Source: an uncultured Prevotella sp. (GTDB taxonomy: Bacteria; Bacteroidota; Bacteroidia; Bacteroidales; Bacteroidaceae). From it: a stretch of DNA of 6,738 nucleotides. The notes under the pieces were generated by a model. That model was given only the letters and a program-made list of their open reading frames with translations. It ran no database searches and was not told the DNA's origin. Shown here piece by piece: positions 6,577-6,738 of this stretch. Position 1 is the first letter of the stretch, and every line of letters starts with the position of its first letter. The DNA is taken from assembly GCA_905210845.1 (NCBI GenBank), contig CAJLYG010000172.1, positions 1 through 6,738 on the forward strand, read 5' to 3'. A program made the translations under genes and the position numbers.

Positions 6577-6738
6577 TGTCGTGGTCATCGAGCAGAGCAC
6601 CTTTTGCTATGTCGTGGATAGCGTGTCCGATAGGAAAACCGTATTTTACGATCATCTCTCCCGTCTTGATGTCATGGAGAGCTATCTTGTGTCCGGGCAC
6701 CACGTCAGTAACCAGTTTGAGTGTAGAGCCGTCGATGT
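6542..6738 (-). CDS. uxaA: Altronate dehydratase (UxaA), N-terminal SAF-domain fragment, partial at both ends
   Basis: UxaA is a cytoplasmic enzyme that dehydrates D-altronate to 2-keto-3-deoxygluconate in galacturonate breakdown. Read on the reverse strand from the window edge, the frame gives about 65 residues typical of its N-terminal SAF domain: VTDVVPGHKIAL, then GEMIVKYGFPIGHA, then HDIKTNLSGEL. The start codon and perhaps 15-20 residues lie beyond the window. At the other end family-like sequence stops near LNYD; the frame stays open into the neighbouring gene's antisense, but those codons are not UxaA. The large catalytic UxaA domain, about 400 residues, is absent. Galactarate dehydratase (GarD) and the SuyA-type small subunit share this domain; the KYGFPIGHA wording favours UxaA. 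The fragment cannot be functional as it stands and converges on the lipoprotein gene with no spacer. Confidence 0.75.

Overview
The window reads as a piece of a Bacteroidales genome, probably Prevotella or a close relative. The evidence is the gene content (an ABC-F protein, a secreted M13 peptidase, MetA and a long U32 protein), a TAnnTTTG-type promoter element, and starts that mostly lack a Shine-Dalgarno sequence. Genus assignment is inference. Both ends look like ends of an assembled fragment: the first gene lacks its N-terminal half and the last lacks its start codon.

Layout. (1) Bases 2-877, + strand: C-terminal half of an ABC-F ATPase with a complete second nucleotide-binding domain, apart from an odd P-loop edge, and a C-terminal coiled coil. 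(2) Bases 922-2955, +: a complete secreted M13 (neprilysin/PepO-like) zinc endopeptidase with all catalytic residues visible. (3) Bases 2975-3022: a very strong intrinsic terminator followed within two bases by a Bacteroidetes-type promoter element. (4) Bases 3050-3967, +: complete metA, with Cys142, His235, Glu237 and Glu111, the last predicting acetyl-CoA use. (5) Bases 3975-5804, +: a 609-residue U32-family protein, seven bases after metA, with two cysteine clusters. (6) Bases 5794 to about 6525, +: a membrane lipoprotein with an SH3-like region and three hydrophobic segments, overlapping the U32 stop by 11 bases. (7) About 6542-6738, - strand: the N-terminal SAF domain of an altronate dehydratase (UxaA).

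metA, the U32 gene and the lipoprotein gene look like one transcription unit driven from the promoter just after the terminator. It would join methionine biosynthesis with a probable RNA-hydroxylation-type Fe-S protein and an envelope protein of unknown role. The ABC-F and M13 genes upstream are separated from this unit by the terminator.

The most unusual structure is the joint near 6523-6545. Two unrelated genes on opposite strands run into each other, and both lose their C-terminal parts there with no intergenic DNA. This is best explained by a chimeric assembly or a real rearrangement breakpoint. I found no convincing undescribed system; apart from the two edges, the window is ordinary chromosomal housekeeping sequence.
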